Part shown: one piece after another, positions 16,548 to 26,509 of the stretch | How the letters are laid out: each line of letters starts with the position of its first letter | Position numbering within the stretch: position 1 is the first letter of the stretch | Assembly (NCBI GenBank): GCA_012026935.1 | Contig: VEPI01000093.1 | Location: 1 to 42,179 of the forward strand | Source of the DNA: Melioribacter sp. | GTDB lineage: Bacteria; Bacteroidota; Ignavibacteria; Ignavibacteriales; Melioribacteraceae | DNA length: 42,179 bases | Direction: 5' to 3' | Translations under genes and position numbers: made by a program | Notes under the pieces: model-generated | Seen by the model: only the letters and a program-made list of their open reading frames with translations | The model's database searches: none | What the model was told of the DNA's origin: nothing

Positions 16548-16589
16548 GAGATCCTTTCGACAGGATTATATGAGGACTCAGAATGATAA
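16548..16589. repeat. partial copy of the palindromic intergenic element
   Basis: GAGATCCTTTCGACAGGATT followed shortly by GACTCAGAATGATAA resembles the right half of the element at 14332-14436 (GAGATTCTTCG...CAGAATGACA). The left half is missing. It sits between the convergent aroA and bshC stops. Confidence 0.45.
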
Positions 16590-16593
16590 ATTA

Positions 16594-18222
16594 TTACAAC
16601 TCTAATATTTGATGCTCGAATTTATTGATTGCTAACTCGTTATAAATCCACTTAAAAATATCCATCCCATACTTATTTGCAAAATAAATCCAATTTAACT
16701 CACGCTCTTGTAAATTATTATTTGGATACAGAACATTTCTAACTTTACTAATCTGCCTGATAGTTGACTCGTATTTCCGTTTTTCTGCTTCGACGGCTTT
16801 AGTTTTTAAGTAGCCAATCGTTTCTTCTATTCTTTGTTTGGATTTTGATGTAAGATCACCTAACGTTTTATCTATTGAAGTTAAAACACCCGACATTTGA
16901 TTTAATAGAGAATTAATTTCTTCCTGAGAATTAAGGAAAAGGGATTCGAGATTTATTTCCGAAGAGGCGGCTAATATTTTTTGAATTAATTCTTCTTCCT
17001 CTGAAAAAATATCCGTATAAGTAAGATTATTTTTCTCCAAGATTGTCTGAACGCCTTTCTCAACTATTGTTGCGGAAGAGCGCGGATAAATAAATGGCTC
17101 TTCAATATTATAAATTTTATAAAGCGGTGATACTTGTGCGAAATAACTTATCTCTCCGGGCCCTCCAATATAAAAAGCAGTGGGGAAGAGGTAATCTTGA
17201 CAAATGGGACGGAGTAAAACATTAGGACTAAATTTTTCGGGTGAAGTTTCCAATTGTAATAATAATTCATCCTTAGTAAATTTTTTACGTTTACCTTTAA
17301 GCCTGTATTCTCCGGTATCCGTCGGTTCAATTGACAATCGCTCTTTTTCTTCAATGTAAAATAAATTAATAGGCTTTACTTTTACTTGAGCATGATAAAC
17401 TTCTTCAAGTTCCGCACTGCGCTCTACAATATCTCCGGTATGCTCTCCAAATTCAGTTATCTCTTTTGAAAAAACCGGGGTTAGTAATTCCCTTACATTC
17501 GGGTCAAGCGGATTAAAAACGAGCATCCCATATTCATCAAATAACTGTATCATCAATTCACGGAATGATTCTAGAAAAGTTTTTTCCGGTTGATAAATAG
17601 ATTTAATCAAATCCAATAATGGTGCCCTAAATTCAGTTTCACGTAAACTTCCCGTTAATTCATTTAAAACATTTTCAATATTTTGATTGAACTTCGAATT
17701 GCCGATTGAACCGCGATTTACTTCATCAAGCTGACCATCATCGTATTTAAGATTGATAATTTGGTTTTCATTATTTAATACTGAAAAATTTCTAACTTCA
17801 TCGTAATCATGATCATCACCTTCAAGCCAGAATATCGGCACAAAATTAAATCCTTCATAATTTTCTTTTAAATGATTACAAAGTTTTATAGCTGTTATAG
17901 ATTTATAGATTGTATAAAGCGGTCCGCCCAATATGCCAAGCTGCTGTCCAGTGAGTACGGCAATAGTTTTTTCGGAAGCAAGAGCTTGAATATTTTGTTC
18001 TGTTTGTTTTGAAACCTTTTGGCTTTGATATTGAGCTTTAAGAATTTCTGATACCCTCAAACGATCCGGTCTTTCCTTTTCGCTTAGTTGCTTAAAGAAT
18101 GGAAGATACTGTTCGGTTGCTCTAAAATTTTTTCCGTAGAATCTTTCTACATTATCAAACTCATCTAAATAATCAAGGAAAAGATTTTGATGAGCAGGTA
18201 TATCAGAAAAATTTATAAACAT
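16594..18222 (-). CDS. bshC: bacillithiol biosynthesis cysteine-adding enzyme BshC
   Basis: 542 residues, the family's usual length. BshC adds cysteine to glucosaminyl-malate in the last step of bacillithiol synthesis. Characteristic segments are VLTGQQLGILGGPLYTIYKS (about 93-112) and PIFWLEGDDHDYDEVRNFSV (about 138-157), which form the putative active site, then YFAQVSPLYKIYNIEEPFIYPR. A long C-terminal coiled-coil region rich in Glu and Lys follows (about 420-520). A strong AAAGGAGAAG ribosome binding site precedes the ATG. Divergent from the ROK kinase, with 157 bases between the starts. Its presence implies a bacillithiol-type thiol, as in Chlorobi relatives; bshA and bshB are not in this window. 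Confidence 0.93.
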   Translation of the reverse strand: MFINFSDIPAHQNLFLDYLDEFDNVERFYGKNFRATEQYLPFFKQLSEKERPDRLRVSEILKAQYQSQKVSKQTEQNIQALASEKTIAVLTGQQLGILGGPLYTIYKSITAIKLCNHLKENYEGFNFVPIFWLEGDDHDYDEVRNFSVLNNENQIINLKYDDGQLDEVNRGSIGNSKFNQNIENVLNELTGSLRETEFRAPLLDLIKSIYQPEKTFLESFRELMIQLFDEYGMLVFNPLDPNVRELLTPVFSKEITEFGEHTGDIVERSAELEEVYHAQVKVKPINLFYIEEKERLSIEPTDTGEYRLKGKRKKFTKDELLLQLETSPEKFSPNVLLRPICQDYLFPTAFYIGGPGEISYFAQVSPLYKIYNIEEPFIYPRSSATIVEKGVQTILEKNNLTYTDIFSEEEELIQKILAASSEINLESLFLNSQEEINSLLNQMSGVLTSIDKTLGDLTSKSKQRIEETIGYLKTKAVEAEKRKYESTIRQISKVRNVLYPNNNLQERELNWIYFANKYGMDIFKWIYNELAINKFEHQILEL

Positions 18223-18379
18223 TACTTCTCCTTTGATAAATAAAAACTTGTTATCTTGCTTTAGAAATTGATTTTCTTAATTCTTTTACAAGAATTACTT
18301 CAATCACAACATGAATTTATAAATATTTTCTTTCATTTTTTAGTTTGATAACAAAATATTAGGAATAATTGGAGATTTT

Positions 18380-19345
18380 ATGGCTTCCCAGTTCCTTATT
18401 TCGGTTGATTTAGGCGGTACTAAAATATTATCGGCACTTATTGATTCTAGGAACAAGATATTATCAAGAGTAAAAGTTCCGACCGAGACGGAAAAAGGTG
18501 CAGAATATTTAGTTGAATCAGTTTCAGCCTCGATTAAAAAAATATTGAATGAAAATCATTTGAAAGAAAGCGATATCAAAGCAGTATGTATGGGTGTTCC
18601 CGGCACTGTTAATCCTTTTAGCGGGGAAATCGGGAACGCTCCTAATCTTGATATTAGAAATTTTAATATTAAAAAAACTTTAGAGAAGAAAATTTCTATC
18701 CCTGTTTTGATAGAAAACGATGTTAACCTTGCTGGGCTTGGTATTAAAAAATTTGAACTGGACAAAAATGTAAAAAATATTTTGGTTGTATTTGTAGGAA
18801 CAGGTATTGGCGGCGCACTTTTTTTTGACGGGAAGTTATACCGCGGTTCATCGTTTTATGCCGGAGAGATTGGACATATGCTTGTTGAATCCAAAGGTAA
18901 ATTTGCAACTTCATCTAATAAAAAAACATTTGAACTAACTGCTGGAAGACCAGCTATAGTTCGGGATATTAGAAGGGGATTGAACAAAGGTAAAAAGAGT
19001 ATTCTTAAAGAGTATATCTCTCCGCAAAAACAACTTAAAAGCAAAGCACTTTCTGATGCAGTATCAAAGACGGACCCACTTGCAGTGAAATATGTAGGAA
19101 AATCCGCCACAGCGATCGGAACAGTTTTAGGAAGTATTACAACTTTATTAAATATTGACACGATTGTTTTAGGTGGAGGGGTAATTGAAGCAATGCATAG
19201 GTTTATGATTCCAAAAATTAAAACAGCCTTCAAAAAATCCGTACTTGCTGAACCCGGAAAACATGTTAAAATTTTTGAGACTAAACTTGGTGATGATGCA
19301 GCACTTTACGGCGGAATTGCACTAGCAGAAGAGTTCTTAAAATAA
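18380..19345 (+). CDS. ROK-family sugar kinase (glucokinase-like) lacking the zinc motif
   Basis: 321 residues. ATP-binding DLGGTK at 10-15, GVPGTVNPFSGEIGNAPNL (72-90), the catalytic Asp114 in IENDVNLAGLG, GTGIGGALFFDGKLYRG and AGEIGHM (161-167, with the His that normally binds zinc) all fit ROK kinases that phosphorylate glucose or N-acetylated hexoses. The usual CxCGxxGC zinc cluster after GEIGH is replaced by KFATSSNKKTFE, so zinc is probably not bound. Lower glycolysis (gap, pgk) is nearby, so a glucokinase role is plausible; the sugar cannot be read from sequence. TGGAGA precedes the ATG. Its stop is one base from that of the convergent ABC-F gene. Confidence 0.88.
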   Translation: MASQFLISVDLGGTKILSALIDSRNKILSRVKVPTETEKGAEYLVESVSASIKKILNENHLKESDIKAVCMGVPGTVNPFSGEIGNAPNLDIRNFNIKKTLEKKISIPVLIENDVNLAGLGIKKFELDKNVKNILVVFVGTGIGGALFFDGKLYRGSSFYAGEIGHMLVESKGKFATSSNKKTFELTAGRPAIVRDIRRGLNKGKKSILKEYISPQKQLKSKALSDAVSKTDPLAVKYVGKSATAIGTVLGSITTLLNIDTIVLGGGVIEAMHRFMIPKIKTAFKKSVLAEPGKHVKIFETKLGDDAALYGGIALAEEFLK

Positions 19346-19346
19346 A

Positions 19347-21290
19347 TTATGAAGAGAAATTATTTTCGATTTTTTCTATCTGATGACTTAGCTCCGTCCA
19401 AAGATTGTATTCATTTTCCAAGAGTAATTTAATGCTTTGATACTCATAATTTCTTTCTTTGGCGAGTTGTGGATTGCTAAAAATATTCTGGTCGGCCAGT
19501 TCTTGTTCAAGTCTTTTCTTCTCCATTTCCAATTTATAAATCTTTTTCTCACACTCGGTTAGTTTTGTTTTTAAATCTTTTGTTAATGAAAATTTCTGCT
19601 GACGTATTTCAGCTTCCGCTCTCTTTTGATCTTTGCGGCTTGTCTTTTGTCCAATATTTAATATTTCAATATGTTCAGAATCAGCGAGTTCTTTTCTCTT
19701 TTGAAGATAATATTCAATACTTCCGGCAAATAATTTTACTTGTCTATTTCTTATTTCTAAAACTTTGGTTGTAATAGGGTTTAGGAAATCTATATCATGC
19801 GATACAATTATTAGTGTACCGCCAAAATCAATTAATGCGCGTTGTAAAATTTCTTTCGATGAAAAATCAAGATGGTTGGTAGGTTCATCTAGAATAATCA
19901 GATTACATTTGGTTAATAATAAATTTGCAAGTGCCACCCGACTCTTTTCACCTCCGGAAAGAACTTTAATCTTCTTGAACACAGCATCGCCCGAAAAAAG
20001 AAATGATCCGAGAATAGTTCGTATTTGGCCTATACTTAATTTTTCATTTGTATCTTCAAGTGTATCAATGAGATCATTCTCGGGATTAAGAGCATCGGCA
20101 ACTTCCTGCTCATAATAAGAAACCAAAGTATTGTGTCCGTATGTTAATTCACCGCCGGTAGGTTTTAATTTACTACCAATAATTTTTGCTAAAGTTGTTT
20201 TTCCTGCACCATTCGGGCCAACAATAGCAATCTTATCACCGCGTTCTACTTGAAGATTAACTCCTTGCAGTACTTGCAGAGTTCCATAAGATAAATAAAC
20301 GTTTTTAAGTTCAACAGGTACAACGCCGCTTCTTGGCGGTTCCGGAAACTTGATATCAATTCGTTTTTCTTCTTCAGAAATAGTAATGGAATCCAATTTT
20401 TCCAGCTGCTTAATTCTGCTTTGAACTTGTTTCGCTTTAGTAGATTTATACCTGAATCGTTCAATGAATTTTTCTACATCTTTTATTTTCCTTTCTTGAG
20501 TCTTCTGCAATGCACGTAATTGAATATCCCGTTCATCCTTAAATTTTAAATAAGCTCCGTAATTACCCGGGAAAAAATTAATCTGCTTATCAAATACCTC
20601 AAGAGTTTTGTTAGTAACTGAATTCACAAAATGCCTATCATGTGATACAACGATTAATGCACCTTTGAATTCCTGAAGAAATTCTTCCAGCCATGTCAAT
20701 GTATCAATATCTAAGTGATTTGTCGGTTCATCTAGAAGAATTAAATCATTTTCAGCAAGAAGTATTTGTGCAAGCTGAATACGCATTTGCCAGCCGCCGG
20801 AAAATTCATCCGTCTTACGCGGGAAATCTTTTTTATTAAAGCCAAGTCCCCCAAGAACTTTTTCAATTTTGGAATCAGTGGAATAGAAATCAATCTCTTC
20901 TTTTTTATGATGAATCTCACCCAATTCCTCTAATAATTCTTCTCTATCTTCATCTAAAATATCAGGCTGATTTAATCCGTCAATAATTTCTATTTCCCGT
21001 TCTTCAAGAGAATTAATATTGGGGATAGCAGATTTTACTTCTTCAAAAAGTGTAAACCCCTTAAAGGCAATTAAATCCTGAGGGAGATAACCAATTGTAA
21101 TGCCTTTTTGTTTAGAGATTGAACCGGATTCCGGTGCTTCTATACCGTGAAGTAGTTTTAAAAAAGTTGATTTGCCTGTTCCGTTCGAACCTACAAGTGC
21201 AATCTTATCGTGCTTGGCAATCTTTAGATTTACATTCTCAAAAAGATTTTCACCGGTGAATTGAATGGAAAGATTTTTTATATCAATCAT
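19347..21290 (-). CDS. ABC-F family ATPase (ribosome-associated type)
   Basis: 647 residues with two ABC ATPase domains and no membrane segments. First Walker A GSNGTGKST, signature FSGGWQMRIQLAQIL, Walker B LILLDEPTNHLD. Second Walker A GPNGAGKTT, signature LSGGEKSRVALANLLL, Walker B LIILDEPTNHLDF. Between them lies a charged linker (about 240-310, ending KQVQSRIKQLEKLD), the tRNA-interacting arm of ABC-F proteins. The C-terminal 100 residues are a coiled coil. This layout is that of Uup/YheS-like translation factors; specific antibiotic protection is not evident. I chose the ATG at 21290; an in-frame TTG at 21299 is less likely. Confidence 0.92.
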   Translation of the reverse strand: MIDIKNLSIQFTGENLFENVNLKIAKHDKIALVGSNGTGKSTFLKLLHGIEAPESGSISKQKGITIGYLPQDLIAFKGFTLFEEVKSAIPNINSLEEREIEIIDGLNQPDILDEDREELLEELGEIHHKKEEIDFYSTDSKIEKVLGGLGFNKKDFPRKTDEFSGGWQMRIQLAQILLAENDLILLDEPTNHLDIDTLTWLEEFLQEFKGALIVVSHDRHFVNSVTNKTLEVFDKQINFFPGNYGAYLKFKDERDIQLRALQKTQERKIKDVEKFIERFRYKSTKAKQVQSRIKQLEKLDSITISEEEKRIDIKFPEPPRSGVVPVELKNVYLSYGTLQVLQGVNLQVERGDKIAIVGPNGAGKTTLAKIIGSKLKPTGGELTYGHNTLVSYYEQEVADALNPENDLIDTLEDTNEKLSIGQIRTILGSFLFSGDAVFKKIKVLSGGEKSRVALANLLLTKCNLIILDEPTNHLDFSSKEILQRALIDFGGTLIIVSHDIDFLNPITTKVLEIRNRQVKLFAGSIEYYLQKRKELADSEHIEILNIGQKTSRKDQKRAEAEIRQQKFSLTKDLKTKLTECEKKIYKLEMEKKRLEQELADQNIFSNPQLAKERNYEYQSIKLLLENEYNLWTELSHQIEKIENNFSS

Positions 21291-21330
21291 TTTTATCAAG
21301 CATCAAGATTCAAGAAGAAATTTTTGGGAT

Positions 21331-23538
21331 CTAATTTCTAATGACTGCCACTTTAGAAGTTTTTACATTATTGGCTTCTTCGTCATAAGCAACAATAATA
21401 TAAATTCCGGTAGGGACAGTATTTCCGTTTAGATCTTTTCCATCCCAAAATGCAATTTTGCCGCCGGGTGTTTTGATTTCTCTAATTAAATTACCACTGA
21501 TATTCAAAATTTTAATACTGCTGTTTCTTATCAATCCGTCAATCGTTAAAGACATAACATTGTTATCGCCCGGTATAAACGGATTTGGATAAACAAGCAA
21601 TTGATCAAAACTTTGTAACGGCTGTATTGATGGTGTTTGTAATGCTGCCAAACCATTGTCGGTCCCGATATACACAATCCCGTTCTTCGCATCAAATGCG
21701 ATACTTTTAATGTCGTCATTAGGTAGCGGACTGTTTTTAGAATTATATTGATTCATTACTTGAATACCGTCTGAAGATAAAACAAAAACACCTTGTTTTG
21801 TTCCGATCCACTTGTTGTCTAATGGATCAACCGTAATACAAGTAACCGTTTGATTTCGAAGAGCTAAACCTAAATTGTTCGTAACTTTTGGTTTTGAAGG
21901 ATCGGTGATAACATTAACCCCAACATTTGTCCCGATCCACAAATAACCTTTACGATCCACGGCAAGAGATGAAATAAGATTACTTAGTAAACCATCTATA
22001 TGACCTTGTGTATCATCGCTTAGATTAGTAAAAGTTTTATTCTCATTAAAATAGTAAAGCCCCGAAGTACCGCTGCTTGTTACAAACCATTTAGTGTCAT
22101 TTTGATCTATTACCATTTTATCCGTAGCATCAGAACCAATGAAAGGACTGGAAAAGGAGAAACTATACCATTGTTTTTGTTTTGTATAGACGCTCAATGG
22201 TTTTCTCGTAGCGGCTTCGTCTACCAGTACCCACATATTTCCTTTAGAATCGGTTTTTATATCAGAGATTGGAACAAAGTTTGTATCTCTTACAAAACCC
22301 GAAATCGAACTATTATTTCTTGAATAAAATTCAAGATTATTATTTCTATAAACTGTAACACCAAATCCCCAATTAGATAAATATACTGCAGTGTCTGAAC
22401 CGGCATAAACATTATAATATGCATTAGATAATATTTGAGGATAATTAGCTTGATTAAAAACCGTCCACTGATTTCCATCAAATTTAAAAAAGCCGGAACC
22501 GCCGTTATCTTTACCGGTAGCGACCCACAAATTTCCAGTTGGATCTACCGAGAGATTAACGAATGAATTTGTTTGCGGACCGTTTGGATAACGGGCTTTT
22601 GATTTATTGTTATTGAATTGAATCAATCCACTATTGGTTGAAATAAAAATTCCTTGGCTTGCAGAACCGGCTAATGAATTAAAAGAAACACCGTTGTTCT
22701 GGTAAACAACGGACGATTGTCCGTTAACATATTGAATCAACTGACTGTTAGAAATTAGATAGAGAGTATTTCCAACTACTATCATATCATTTATTGTTGA
22801 ACCTTGAAAAGCGTATGGCTGCCATGTTCTATTTACGAAACTATAAATTCCGTTTGATGTCCCTAATAATATTAGACCGTTGAATTGAACAATTCGGCTT
22901 ACCGATTGAGCAGGTAAGCTTAATCCAAATTGATATGTATCCCAAGATTCCGGAGCAGATAAATTTTGTGCACCAACTTTTTGAACTGCTACTCCGCTTT
23001 CGGTACATGCAAAAATAAGATTCGATTTATAAGAACTTAATATTTTAGATTCAGATGGGAAATTGCCGAGTTTTAAAAATGAATCGTAGATCGAGAGTGT
23101 TCTGGTATTGATAAGTAAAAGACCAAAATCCACAGAAACAAAAATTGTGTCTCCTTTTACGAGTAAATCTTGAATCTGTTTTTGATTCTTGTCGGAATTA
23201 AAGATATCAATTATTCTACTTATTGAATTGTCACTCGGATCAAAGATGTTTAAATATCCTTCCTGCGATCCAAACCAAATTTTGTTCTGATTATCAACTG
23301 CAACCGCAGTTAGTGCCTGACTGTTGAGTCCATCTGCTTTAGTCATTACTGAATAAGTGCTATCCGAAGTATTGAATCTAAAAGCGCCTCCGCTTGTTGC
23401 AGTCCAGATATTAGGGGATGAAAATGCTGCGGCCGAAACATTTTTCATATCCGAATAAATCTTCCACGTGCCTATTGTTTGTGCACTTATTGAAAAAGCA
23501 GATGAAATAATTATCAAACAAATTTTGATAGTTCTCAT
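21331..23538 (-). CDS. secreted beta-propeller protein with T9SS C-terminal sorting domain
   Basis: 735 residues. A signal peptide occupies 1-19 (ends FSISAQ). The body is made of two-component-regulator-propeller type repeats: blocks such as KIWFGSQEGYLNIFD, NLWVATGKDNGG, YLWIGTNVGVNVI and KWIGTKQGVFVL recur about every 40-60 residues, giving a multi-bladed propeller like the sensor part of hybrid two-component systems. There is no kinase here. Instead the last 90 residues (from VYPNPF, then IKILNISGNLIREI, WDGKDLNGNTVPTGIYI) are a type A T9SS sorting domain, so the protein is probably exported and attached to the cell surface. The ligand is unknown. A TAAATTTG promoter core lies about 45 bases upstream. 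Confidence 0.9.
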   Translation of the reverse strand: MRTIKICLIIISSAFSISAQTIGTWKIYSDMKNVSAAAFSSPNIWTATSGGAFRFNTSDSTYSVMTKADGLNSQALTAVAVDNQNKIWFGSQEGYLNIFDPSDNSISRIIDIFNSDKNQKQIQDLLVKGDTIFVSVDFGLLLINTRTLSIYDSFLKLGNFPSESKILSSYKSNLIFACTESGVAVQKVGAQNLSAPESWDTYQFGLSLPAQSVSRIVQFNGLILLGTSNGIYSFVNRTWQPYAFQGSTINDMIVVGNTLYLISNSQLIQYVNGQSSVVYQNNGVSFNSLAGSASQGIFISTNSGLIQFNNNKSKARYPNGPQTNSFVNLSVDPTGNLWVATGKDNGGSGFFKFDGNQWTVFNQANYPQILSNAYYNVYAGSDTAVYLSNWGFGVTVYRNNNLEFYSRNNSSISGFVRDTNFVPISDIKTDSKGNMWVLVDEAATRKPLSVYTKQKQWYSFSFSSPFIGSDATDKMVIDQNDTKWFVTSSGTSGLYYFNENKTFTNLSDDTQGHIDGLLSNLISSLAVDRKGYLWIGTNVGVNVITDPSKPKVTNNLGLALRNQTVTCITVDPLDNKWIGTKQGVFVLSSDGIQVMNQYNSKNSPLPNDDIKSIAFDAKNGIVYIGTDNGLAALQTPSIQPLQSFDQLLVYPNPFIPGDNNVMSLTIDGLIRNSSIKILNISGNLIREIKTPGGKIAFWDGKDLNGNTVPTGIYIIVAYDEEANNVKTSKVAVIRN

Positions 23539-23576
23539 TAATTCCCCTTATGATTTAGTTTAATAAAGTAAAAGGC

Positions 23577-23590
23577 GCAAAACAAATTTA
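23577..23590 (-). promoter_or_regulatory. TAAATTTGTTTTGC promoter core (copy 2)
   Basis: Minus-strand TAAATTTGTTTTGC, identical to 11579-11592. The TAnnTTTG element lies at 23590-23583. A TTTG occurs at 23610-23607, spaced 16 bases, slightly shorter than the usual 19-20 of Bacteroidota promoters. It lies upstream of the propeller gene start at 23538. Confidence 0.45.
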
Positions 23591-23653
23591 GTGTTTTAAG
23601 AATGAACAAAAAGTAGAAAATTAAATCATGAAGGCTCTATTTGATGAATTTAT

Positions 23654-24484
23654 TTATGCACTATTTTTACGAAGCATTTTTCTCATTGCTTCTAATTGAT
23701 TGTGGCCAATGAAGAACTTTCCTAAATTTTCATCATCGGCTTTCTTTCCCCCATGAAAATCTGAACCGCCTGATTCAAGAAGACAATATTGATTTACAAT
23801 TCCGCGGTAAAATTGTACCTGATTTTCACTATGACTGGGATGAATACATTCTATACCATCCACTCCGGCTTTAATTAAACTTAACAATAGATTTTCTTTC
23901 ATATACACCGGATGTGCAATGAATGAAAGTCCGCCAGCATCGCTAATAAGTTTTAAAGCGCTTTGAGGCGAAACGTGAATCTTCCGCTCGTACGCAGGTC
24001 CGTAATCTCCAATATATTTTTCAAATGCCTGCTGGTAATTCTGAATTATTCCGAGATCAACCATGGTGTAAGCAATGTGTGGTCTTCCTACTGCAGAATT
24101 TTTTGAACGGTCCAGCACATCATCAAGCTTAATTGATAAACCAAGATTTCTTAACTTCTGAATAATTCTTTTTGCGCGGTGAATCCGTTCATCACGGAAA
24201 AAACTGAGATACTTTTGTAATTCTTCATGATCAATATCTATAAAGTATGCAAGAAGATGGATTTCTTTATCATCAAGATCTGTGCTGATTTCTAATCCAG
24301 TGACAACATCAATCCCTAATTCCCTAGCATATGCAGTAGCTTCTTTAATACCGTTAACGCTATCGTGGTCGGTTATACTAATAATATCAAGACCGCGTTC
24401 ATAAGCTTTTTGAATAAGCTCAATTGGTGAAAGAGCACCATCGGAAAGATTTGTATGGGTATGGAGATCAATCTTAGCGGGCAT
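23654..24484 (-). CDS. PHP-domain phosphoesterase (TrpH/RNase AM type)
   Basis: 276 residues from the ATG at 24484. PHP metal motifs are DLHTHTNLSDG (6-16), SITDHDSVNG, TGLEISTDLDDKEIHLLAY, FIAHPVY and SGGSDFHGGKK near the C-terminus. This matches the COG0613 family, whose members act as 3',5'-nucleoside bisphosphate phosphatases and 5'-3' exoribonucleases (E. coli YciV/RNase AM). The chosen ATG lies one base after the Crp/Fnr stop (TAACATG), and AAGGAAAAG upstream can serve both contexts, so the two genes form an operon. The in-frame TTG at 24520 would only overlap the regulator. Confidence 0.9.
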   Translation of the reverse strand: MPAKIDLHTHTNLSDGALSPIELIQKAYERGLDIISITDHDSVNGIKEATAYARELGIDVVTGLEISTDLDDKEIHLLAYFIDIDHEELQKYLSFFRDERIHRAKRIIQKLRNLGLSIKLDDVLDRSKNSAVGRPHIAYTMVDLGIIQNYQQAFEKYIGDYGPAYERKIHVSPQSALKLISDAGGLSFIAHPVYMKENLLLSLIKAGVDGIECIHPSHSENQVQFYRGIVNQYCLLESGGSDFHGGKKADDENLGKFFIGHNQLEAMRKMLRKNSA

Positions 24485-24485
24485 G

Positions 24486-25166
24486 TTAAATAAACTTTTC
24501 CTTAAATTTTTCGTAATCAAGAATCGATAATTTAGAACCGTCTAACTCTATTAATCCTTTTTTCGCAAATGTATGTAATGTTCTTGATATTGTTTCCCTT
24601 GATGTACCTGCCATATTTGCTAAATCCTGCTGAAGGGGAAGTTTTTCAATCTCGACTTTTCCATGTTTTATTTTGCCGATATCGTCAGCTAATTGCAAAA
24701 CTACGGTTGCTACTTTTCCTTCCGCATCTTTAAGTGATAGAGCTTTTATTTTCGCATCGGCGGAACGGAGACGTTTTGTTAATTCTTGCAATAATGAAAT
24801 TGAAATTTCGGGATACTCACGGAGTAGATTTACAAAATCATTCCGCTGGATCAAAAATAATTCTGATTCTTCAATTGCAGTTACTGTGGCAGATCGGGTT
24901 AGACCGTCAAGAATTGCCATTTCGCCAAAGAAGTCGCTTTCACTAAGGATGGTAAGAATTACTTCGCGTCCATCAGTGCTTGAGCGGGCAACTTTTACTT
25001 TTCCTTTTATTATTACGAAAAGTGCAGTACCGGCTTCTTCTTCCATAAGAACTACATCATTCTTTTTATGCAACTTCTTAGTTCCAATATTCTCGATCAT
25101 TTTTAGAGTCTCTACCGGCAGATCGGAAAAAATTGGTACATATGATAAAAATTCAGATGACGTCAT
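24486..25166 (-). CDS. Crp/Fnr family transcription regulator
   Basis: 226 residues from the ATG at 25166, which follows CGAGGTG. The N-terminal cyclic-nucleotide-binding-like barrel includes LFVIIKGKVKV, SESDFFGEMAILDGLTRSATVTA (the FGE...R(S/T)AT phosphate-binding-cassette region) and ESELFLIQR. The C-terminal winged helix has LANMAGTSRETISRTLHTFAKKGLIEL as recognition helix. The conserved FGEMAILDGLTRSATV makes cyclic nucleotide binding plausible; no Fnr-type cysteine cluster is seen near the N-terminus. Divergent from gap, with 196 bases between starts. Control of gap or of itself is possible but no clear palindromic operator was identified. Confidence 0.9.
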   Translation of the reverse strand: MTSSEFLSYVPIFSDLPVETLKMIENIGTKKLHKKNDVVLMEEEAGTALFVIIKGKVKVARSSTDGREVILTILSESDFFGEMAILDGLTRSATVTAIEESELFLIQRNDFVNLLREYPEISISLLQELTKRLRSADAKIKALSLKDAEGKVATVVLQLADDIGKIKHGKVEIEKLPLQQDLANMAGTSRETISRTLHTFAKKGLIELDGSKLSILDYEKFKEKFI

Positions 25167-25292
25167 TAAACACCTCGATTGGTGATTAGCCCTATCTTTT
25201 ATAGATAAATTTTTGCACTTACACACACAAGATAATTTTTTCAGATCAAATCAACAATCATTAATAAAAAGATAATTTCTTATTCCCGTCAA

Positions 25293-25324
25293 ATTGAATC
25301 TTCTTTTTTGAATGTATATATTTG
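25293..25324 (+). promoter_or_regulatory. putative Bacteroidota-type promoter of gap
   Basis: TATATTTG at 25317-25324 matches TAnnTTTG. ATTG at 25293-25296 lies 20 bases upstream, the spacing expected for the -33 element. It sits about 40 bases before the gap start, which has a strong AAGGAGAG ribosome binding site. Confidence 0.5.
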
Positions 25325-25353
25325 AGCCCGAAAATCATTCATATATGTTTTAA

Positions 25354-26421
<1,068 letters not shown>

Positions 26422-26443
26422 TTTTACTAAATATTCTTAGCCA

Positions 26444-26479
26444 AGACGCAGACCAAAGTTTTGGCTGCGTCTTTTTTTT
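26444..26479 (+). terminator. rho-independent terminator between gap and pgk
   Basis: AGACGCAG (26444-26451) pairs with CTGCGTCT (26465-26472); the inner CCAAAGTTTTGG extends the hairpin, and eight or more T follow. Strong intrinsic terminator shape directly after gap. Confidence 0.93.
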
Positions 26480-26509
26480 AGTTTTTGATTTTGCACCGGA
26501 GGAATTAAA

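Noticed and set aside
24673-25185. 170-codon plus-strand ORF over the Crp/Fnr gene
   Set aside because: Antisense shadow; Ser/Arg-rich composition typical of the reverse frame.
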